Of a stretch of 64,000 nucleotides of DNA, positions 58,995 to 64,000 are shown piece by piece (position 1 is the first letter of the stretch; the number at the start of each line of letters is the position of its first letter). The notes beneath the pieces were generated by a model. That model saw only the letters and a list, made by a program, of their open reading frames with translations. It did no database searches and was not told where the DNA came from. Origin of the DNA: Pseudomonas brenneri (GTDB lineage Bacteria > Pseudomonadota > Gammaproteobacteria > Pseudomonadales > Pseudomonadaceae); assembly GCF_007858285.1 (NCBI RefSeq), contig NZ_VFIL01000009.1, positions 62,001 to 126,000 on the forward strand, in the 5' to 3' direction. A program made the position numbers and the translations under genes.

Positions 58995-59857
58995 AAACTG
59001 CCAAGTTGTTACTGCCGCTGCTCGGCCTCGCCTTACTGGCCGGCTGCAACAAAACTGAAGAACCGGCCAAACCCGCCGCTGCCGCGCCGGCGGCGGTGAG
59101 CTATATCGACAAGATCAAGGCCCGCGACAAGCTGATCGTCGGCGTGTTCACCGATAAACCGCCGTTTGGCTTTGTCGATGAAGCCGGGCGCTATGTGGGC
59201 TTTGATACCGATATCGGCCGCCAGTTTGCCAAGGACCTGCTGGGCGACGAAAACAAGGTCGAGTTCGTGGCCGTGGAGCCGGCCAGCCGCATCCCGTTCC
59301 TGCAGAGCGACAAGGTCGACCTGATCCTCGCCAACATGACCGTGACCCCGGAGCGCAAGGAAGCGGTGGAATTCACCAACCCCAACCTGAAAGTCGCGGT
59401 CCAGGCCCTGGTGCCTAACGACAGCACGGTGAAAAGCCTCGACGACCTGGCGACCCGCACCACCATCGTCACCACCGGCACCACCGCCGATATCTGGCTG
59501 ACCAAGAACCACCCGGACTGGAAACTGCTCAAGTTCGAAAAAAACTCCGAGTCGCTGCAAGCGCTGTCGGCCGGGCGTGGCGATGCCTATGCCCAGGACA
59601 ACCTAGTGCTGTTCAGCTGGGCCAAGCAGAACCCGGGCTACCGCGTGCTGGAAGAAAAACTGGGCGATGAAGCGCCGATTGCGCCGGCGGTGAAGAAGGG
59701 CAATATCGAACTGCGCGACTGGGTGAATGCCGAGTTGGCGAAGTTGGGTGAAGAGAAGTTCTTGCTCAAGCTGTATGACCAGTACGTGCGTAAAGAACTG
59801 AGCGATGACACCAAGCCTGAGAGTGTGATTGTTGAAGGCGGTAAGTGGCAGGGTTGA
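58991..59857 (+). CDS. Amino-acid substrate-binding lipoprotein
   Basis: The protein has 288 aa with lipobox LAGC (Cys at about residue 19), so it is anchored rather than free in the periplasm, unusual for Gram-negative importers. The family 3 binding fold shows GVFTDKPPFGFVDEAGRYVGFD and LILANMTVTPERKEAVEFTNP. The ligand is probably a polar or sulfur amino acid. It ends the four-gene operon; a REP pair follows. Confidence 0.9.
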   Translation: MKTAKLLLPLLGLALLAGCNKTEEPAKPAAAAPAAVSYIDKIKARDKLIVGVFTDKPPFGFVDEAGRYVGFDTDIGRQFAKDLLGDENKVEFVAVEPASRIPFLQSDKVDLILANMTVTPERKEAVEFTNPNLKVAVQALVPNDSTVKSLDDLATRTTIVTTGTTADIWLTKNHPDWKLLKFEKNSESLQALSAGRGDAYAQDNLVLFSWAKQNPGYRVLEEKLGDEAPIAPAVKKGNIELRDWVNAELAKLGEEKFLLKLYDQYVRKELSDDTKPESVIVEGGKWQG

Positions 59858-59881
59858 ATCTGCGCTGAATGATCCACCGCT

Positions 59882-59948
59882 ATCGCAGGCAAGCCCGCTC
59901 CCACAGGAGAATGCATTCCAAATGTGGGAGCGGGCTTGCCCGCGATGG
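59882..59948. repeat. Inverted pair of REP half units
   Basis: ATCGCAGGCAAGCCCGCTCCCACA faces TGTGGGAGCGGGCTTGCCCGCGAT across about 20 bp, but with the arms in outward orientation compared with most copies here. It separates the convergent ABC operon and AAA ATPase gene. Confidence 0.8.
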
Positions 59949-59966
59949 CGGCAGTACAGGCGCCGC

Positions 59967-61130
59967 CTACTGAGGCCAATGCCAAGCCGGCTCATCCAGC
60001 ACCCGCTGCCCCACAATCTGCGTCTGCCCTAGCACCTTCTCCAACACAATCGAATTGCACCCCTCATCCTGCTGCAACGCTGCGATCAAGCGGCTGGCAT
60101 GGGACACCACCCACACCTGGCAGTGCTTGGATGCCTGGATAATCAGGCGCGCCAAGGCCGGCAGTAGATCCGGGTGCAGGCTGGTTTCCGGCTCGTTGAG
60201 CACCATCATCGTTGGCGGGCGCGGCGTCAGCAGCGCGGCGATCAGCAGCAGGTAGCGCAAGGTGCCGTCCGATAGCTCCGCCGCCGACAGTGGCCGCAGC
60301 AAGCCTTCCTGATAGAACTCAATGGCAAAACGTCCGCCGCGCAATGGCTCGATATGCAAACGCGCGCCGGGAAACGCATCGCTCACCGCCTGTTGCAAGG
60401 CTTCGGGATCGCCGATTTCGCGGATGGTCTGTAGCGCCGCCGCCAGGTCACGGCCGTCGTGATGCAGGACCGGTGTGTGCGTGCCCAACTGCGGCTGGCG
60501 CACGGGTGCATCGGCGTCGCTGCGAAAGTGATCATAAAAGCGCCAGCCGCGAATGCTTTCGCGCAGCATCAGCACCTCCGGCGAGCCGCGCAGGCTGCCG
60601 ACTTGATCAAACAGGCTGTGGTAGTTGGGCGTGTGCTGGGCCAGTACATCCCAGGCGCGGCCGGCACGGGCACGGACCATCGGCCCGGAGCGCTGCACCA
60701 ACAGACTGGCCGGGCGATAGACATGGCCGGCCCAGATGCATTCTTTCTTGATCTCGGGATCCAGGGAAAAATATGACGCGCTGGGTTCTGGCAAGCCCAG
60801 GGAGATCGCGTAGCTGAAATCCTCCCCGGCAAACCCCAGGCGCAGGCGCTTGGCGCCACTGCGTACGCTCAGTTGCACGGCGACTTCGCCATTGAGCATG
60901 CGTCGGCTGATATTTTCTGGGCCGGCCCAGAAGGTTGAATCCAGTCCACCTTCGCGGGCCAGGGCATTGATCACACCGCCCTGGGCGGTTTCCGCCAACA
61001 GGCGCAAGGCGCGGTACAGGTTGGATTTGCCGCTGCCATTGGGGCCGGTGATCAGGTTCAGCCGATCCAGCGGTACCACCAATTTATTGATCGAGCGGTA
61101 ATTGGCCACCGCTAAGGTTTTCAGCATCAA
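59967..61130 (-). CDS. RecF/OLD-like AAA ATPase (AAA_21 type)
   Basis: The protein has 387 aa. Walker A ITGPNGSGKSNLYRAL lies in the SMC/RecF-like N-terminal motif (LAVANYRSINKLVVPLD). The signature-like SDGTLRYLLLIAAL and Walker B MMVLNEPETSLHPDLLPAL lie near the C-terminus, with the His of VVSHASRLI. No Toprim domain is attached, unlike OLD nucleases. No partner nuclease gene adjoins, so a defence role is not supported; function unknown. A second Met at 61127 could be the start. Confidence 0.87.
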   Translation of the reverse strand: MMLKTLAVANYRSINKLVVPLDRLNLITGPNGSGKSNLYRALRLLAETAQGGVINALAREGGLDSTFWAGPENISRRMLNGEVAVQLSVRSGAKRLRLGFAGEDFSYAISLGLPEPSASYFSLDPEIKKECIWAGHVYRPASLLVQRSGPMVRARAGRAWDVLAQHTPNYHSLFDQVGSLRGSPEVLMLRESIRGWRFYDHFRSDADAPVRQPQLGTHTPVLHHDGRDLAAALQTIREIGDPEALQQAVSDAFPGARLHIEPLRGGRFAIEFYQEGLLRPLSAAELSDGTLRYLLLIAALLTPRPPTMMVLNEPETSLHPDLLPALARLIIQASKHCQVWVVSHASRLIAALQQDEGCNSIVLEKVLGQTQIVGQRVLDEPAWHWPQ

Positions 61131-61166
61131 GGGCGTTCCCGGCCTGTGTAGACCGCCATCTTACCC

Positions 61167-61190
61167 TGTAGGAGCCGGCTTGCCGGCGAT
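61167..61190. repeat. Solitary REP half unit
   Basis: TGTAGGAGCCGGCTTGCCGGCGA contains the small palindrome GCCGGCTTGCCGGC. It lies between the divergent AAA ATPase and triA genes. Confidence 0.65.
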
Positions 61191-61291
61191 CAACCGACGC
61201 CATGTAATTCACATAGGCGAAGGCGGAACCCTGAACTAAGCTCACAGTCGCATACACACTGGCACGTCGGTATCACGCAAAAGGAGTCTGC

Positions 61292-62395
61292 ATGGGCGGT
61301 CCCACTTCAACCGTTATTTGTGGCGTTGCCCTGCTGGCATTGCTGAGCGGCTGTGGCCAGGAAAAACCTGAAGCCAAGGCCCATTCCAGGGTGTTTGTGC
61401 AAACCGTGCAGCCCACCGAATTTGCGGCGGCGGTGACCCTCACCGGGGATATCCAGGCGCGGGTGCAGACCGATTTGTCATTTCGCGTCGGTGGCAAGAT
61501 TATCCAGCGCATGGTCGATGTCGGCGACCGCGTGACGGCCCGGCAAGTGCTGGCCAGGCTCGATCCCAAGGATTTGCAGACCAATGTCGATTCCGCCCAG
61601 GCCCAGGTGGTGGCGGAACAGGCGCGGGTCAAACAGACTGCGGCGGCTTTTGTGCGCCAGGAAAAACTCCTGCCCAAGGGCTACACCAGCCGCAGCGAAT
61701 ACGACGCTGCCCAGGCCGCGCTGCGTAGCAGTCAAAGTGCCCTGGCCGCCGCGCAGGCTCAACTGGCCAATGCCCGCGAACAACTGGGCTACACCGCATT
61801 GATCGCCGAGGCACCGGGGGTGATTACCGCGCGCCAGGCCGAAGTCGGCCAGGTGGTGCAGGCCACCGTGCCGATTTTCAGCCTGGCCCGTGACGGCGAG
61901 CGCGACGCGGTGTTCAACGTCTACGAATCACTGCTGGCAGAACCACCGCCGGATGCGCCGATCACCGTCAGCCTGTTGGATAACCCGAGCATCAAAGCCG
62001 TGGGCCGGGTGCGTGAAGTGACCCCGGCCGTTGCGGCCAACAGCGGCACGGTGCAGGTGAAGATCGCCCTGGATGCCTTGCCCAAGGGCATGCAACTGGG
62101 CTCGGTGGTCAGCGCCACCGCCAACGGGCAAGCCAAGGCCAGCATCGAACTGCCTTGGGCGGCACTGACCAAGGATCTCAGCGAGCCCGCCGTTTGGTTG
62201 GTGGATGGTGACGGCAAGGCGCAACTGCACAAGGTCACTGTCGCGCGCTACCTGACCGGCAAGGTGATCATCAGCGATGGCCTCAGGGGCGGCGAAAAAG
62301 TCGTGGTGGCCGGTGGGCAATTGCTGCACCCAGGCATGTTGGTGGAGATCGCCCAGGCGCCGGATCAGGCCCAGGCCAAGGGGGTGCAGCCATGA
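61292..62395 (+). CDS. triA: RND efflux periplasmic adaptor TriA-like
   Basis: The protein (367 aa) is a membrane fusion lipoprotein (lipobox LLSGC). It has the lipoyl half motifs (QARVQTDLSFRVGGKIIQRMVDVGDRV and AEAPGVITARQAEVGQVVQ) flanking a helical hairpin (VDSAQAQVVAEQARVKQTAAAF). AAAGGAG lies 6 bp before the ATG. Two adaptor genes followed by an RND pump is the unusual TriABC arrangement of P. aeruginosa, where both adaptors are needed for triclosan efflux with OpmH. Confidence 0.88.
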   Translation: MGGPTSTVICGVALLALLSGCGQEKPEAKAHSRVFVQTVQPTEFAAAVTLTGDIQARVQTDLSFRVGGKIIQRMVDVGDRVTARQVLARLDPKDLQTNVDSAQAQVVAEQARVKQTAAAFVRQEKLLPKGYTSRSEYDAAQAALRSSQSALAAAQAQLANAREQLGYTALIAEAPGVITARQAEVGQVVQATVPIFSLARDGERDAVFNVYESLLAEPPPDAPITVSLLDNPSIKAVGRVREVTPAVAANSGTVQVKIALDALPKGMQLGSVVSATANGQAKASIELPWAALTKDLSEPAVWLVDGDGKAQLHKVTVARYLTGKVIISDGLRGGEKVVVAGGQLLHPGMLVEIAQAPDQAQAKGVQP

Positions 62396-63462
62396 AGCGC
62401 CTGACGTTGGTCCTTGCCGGCAGCCTGTTGCTGATCGCCTGCTCCAAGGAAGAACCGGCGCCGGAGCCTGTGCGCCCGGTGCTTTGGGTCGAGGTGAAAG
62501 CCGAAGACCAGGCCCACCTCGGGCGCTTTGCCGGCAGTATCCAGGCGCGCTATGAAAGCAACCTGGGCTTCCGGGTGCCAGGGCGCATTGCGCGGCGCGC
62601 GGTCGATGTGGGCGCCGAAGTCGAAAAAGGCGCCTTGTTGGCAGTGCTCGACCCCACTGACCAGCAGAACCAGTTGCGCGCCGCCCAGGGCGACCTGGCG
62701 CGAATCCAGGCGCAATTTATCAATGCCCAGGCCAATGCGCGCCGCCAGCAGGAGTTGTTCAACCGTGGTGTTGGCGCCCAGGCACAACTGGACGTTGCCC
62801 AGACCGACCTGAAAACCACCCAGGCCTCCCTCGATCAGGCCAAGGCGTCGGTGGACCAGGCCAGGGATCAGCTCAACTACGCCGAGTTACGCACCGACCA
62901 CGGCGGCATCGTCACGGCCTGGAATGCCGAAGCCGGCCAAGTGGTGAGTGCCGGCCAACAAGTGGTGACGCTGGCCCGCCCGGATATCAAGGAGGCGGTG
63001 ATCGACCTGCCCGCCGGCCTCGCCGAACGCCTGCCGGTCGACGTAGTGTTTGTGGTGGCCAGCCAGTTGGATCCCGGCATCAACACCACCGCCACCGTGC
63101 GCGAGATCGAGCCCCAGGCGCAAAGCGCAACCCGTACCCGTCGTGCGCGCCTGACCCTGGCCCAGACGCCCGCGGCGTTCCGCTTGGGCACGGCGATCAG
63201 CGTGACCCTGAGCTCGGCCATCGCCCCGCGCATCGAACTGCCCGCCAGCGCGGTGCAGGATGTCGAGGGCAAGACCCGCATCTGGGTCATCGATACACAA
63301 CAACAGAGCGTGCAGCCCCGTGAGGTGACCCTGGTCAGTCGCGATGCCAGCCATGTGGTGCTCAACGGCGGGGTGCAGCCTGGCGAGCGCGTGGTCAGCG
63401 CCGGCGTCAACAGCCTCAAGCCCGGACAAAAAGTCAAAACCGACGAGGACAGCCCGCGATGA
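62392..63462 (+). CDS. triB: RND efflux periplasmic adaptor TriB-like
   Basis: The protein (356 aa) is the second adaptor, with lipobox LLIAC. The lipoyl halves (ARYESNLGFRVPGRIARRAVDVG and RTDHGGIVTAWNAEAGQVV) surround a long hairpin (QAQLDVAQTDLKTTQASLDQAK). It overlaps triA and triC, giving a fully coupled operon. It is homologous to, but clearly different from, TriA. Confidence 0.88.
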   Translation: MKRLTLVLAGSLLLIACSKEEPAPEPVRPVLWVEVKAEDQAHLGRFAGSIQARYESNLGFRVPGRIARRAVDVGAEVEKGALLAVLDPTDQQNQLRAAQGDLARIQAQFINAQANARRQQELFNRGVGAQAQLDVAQTDLKTTQASLDQAKASVDQARDQLNYAELRTDHGGIVTAWNAEAGQVVSAGQQVVTLARPDIKEAVIDLPAGLAERLPVDVVFVVASQLDPGINTTATVREIEPQAQSATRTRRARLTLAQTPAAFRLGTAISVTLSSAIAPRIELPASAVQDVEGKTRIWVIDTQQQSVQPREVTLVSRDASHVVLNGGVQPGERVVSAGVNSLKPGQKVKTDEDSPR

Positions 63463-64000
63463 AAGGGAGCTTCAACTTATCCGACTGGGCACTCAAGCAT
63501 CAGTCCTTCGTCTGGTACCTGATGTTCGTCGCGCTGCTGATGGGCGTGTTTTCCTACATGAATCTGGGGCGTGAAGAAGATCCGTCCTTCACCATCAAGA
63601 CCATGGTGATCCAGACCCGCTGGCCGGGCGCGACCCAGGAAGAAACCCTCAAGCAGGTCACCGACCGCATCGAGAAAAAGCTCGAAGAGCTGGACTCGCT
63701 GGACTATGTGAAAAGCTACACCCGGCCCGGTGAATCCACGGTCTTCGTGTTCCTCAAGGACACCACCAGCGCCAAGGCGATCCCCGAGATCTGGTACCAG
63801 GTGCGCAAGAAGATCGACGACATCCGTGGCGCCTTCCCCCAGGGCTTGCAGGGGCCGTCGTTCAACGACGAGTTCGGCGATGTGTTTGGCTCGGTCTACG
63901 CCTTTACCGCCGATGGCATGTCGATGCGCCAGTTGCGCGATTACGTCGAGCAGGTACGCGCCGAGATCCGTGCGGTGCCGGGGTTGGGCAAGGTCGAGAT
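63459..64000 (+). CDS. triC: RND efflux transporter TriC-like, N-terminal part
   Basis: The window ends inside this gene; 180 residues are visible. The start MKGSFNLSDWALKHQSFVWYL is followed by the first membrane helix (SFVWYLMFVALLMGVFSYMNL). The RND-typical porter segment begins at GREEDPSFTIKTMVI. The ATG at 63459 overlaps the triB stop (ATGA). It should continue for about 800 more residues. Confidence 0.9.
   Translation, partial: MKGSFNLSDWALKHQSFVWYLMFVALLMGVFSYMNLGREEDPSFTIKTMVIQTRWPGATQEETLKQVTDRIEKKLEELDSLDYVKSYTRPGESTVFVFLKDTTSAKAIPEIWYQVRKKIDDIRGAFPQGLQGPSFNDEFGDVFGSVYAFTADGMSMRQLRDYVEQVRAEIRAVPGLGKVE

Noticed and set aside
59967..61130. AAA ATPase as part of an anti-phage system such as Gabija or Septu
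   Set aside because: No adjacent nuclease, helicase or HNH gene and no Toprim domain; neighbours are ordinary transport genes.

Overview
The window is a high-GC stretch of a Pseudomonas chromosome, most probably from the P. fluorescens group. The basis is PgaABCD, gabDT, an oscA-sbp-cysTWA sulfate block beside a desaturase and a GGDEF/EAL gene, an ats sulfate-ester locus, a TriABC-type pump, and many REP/REPIN repeats with the GTGGGAGCGGGCTTGC or TGTAGGAGCGAGCTTGC core typical of this group.

Layout. 1-69 is the tail of an upstream gene. 368-6645 is pgaABCD, for poly-N-acetylglucosamine (PNAG) synthesis and export. It is followed by a large autotransporter (6998-9586). 9672-13768 is a run of outer-membrane lipoproteins, including the CsgG / DUF4810 / DUF799 trio. 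13899-16795 holds a von Willebrand A lipoprotein, an ECF sigma factor and a probable anti-sigma factor. 16842-18643 lies between a decayed copy of a tRNA 3' end plus terminator and the intact tRNA-Arg(CCG); it carries a LysR gene and a divergent NTF2-like gene. 19004-21910 is gabD-gabT. 22076-24328 is a convergent pair, a receiver-HDOD protein and a PAS-GGDEF protein. 24601-27858 holds a fatty-acid desaturase diverging from a membrane PAS-GGDEF-EAL protein.

Sulfur block. 28144-32268 is oscA-sbp-cysTWA (sulfate/thiosulfate uptake). 36950-47958 is an organosulfur-ester locus: atsC-atsB, atsR, two related LysR regulators, the AtsK alkylsulfatase dioxygenase, a Cys-type sulfatase and a TonB-dependent receptor. 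Close by are tonB-exbB-exbD, an alpha/beta hydrolase, a sigma-54 type ATPase lacking its DNA-binding domain, an orphan MetQ and a cystine-type amino-acid ABC transporter (56916-59857). Together they look like a sulfur-starvation scavenging region: receptor and TonB engine bring esters in, AtsRBC imports them, AtsK and the sulfatase release sulfur.

Accessory DNA. 32567-33903 (glycine-zipper protein plus small membrane protein) and 35298-36727 (two exported proteins) are AT-richer than their neighbours and lack recognisable families. They are the best candidates for recently acquired cargo, the first pair looking like a pore-forming toxin with its immunity protein. The remaining genes are a transporter/deaminase/ankyrin operon, a frameshifted LysR gene (50471-51333), an AAA ATPase and triABC, which runs off the right edge.

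Points for follow-up: the tandem CsgG/TolB-like lipoprotein cluster, the Met-rich vWA/anti-sigma pair, the putative pore-former pair, a near-identical promoter motif shared by pga, the autotransporter and the GGDEF/EAL gene, and a sigma-54 activator without HTH and with an altered GAFTGA loop.
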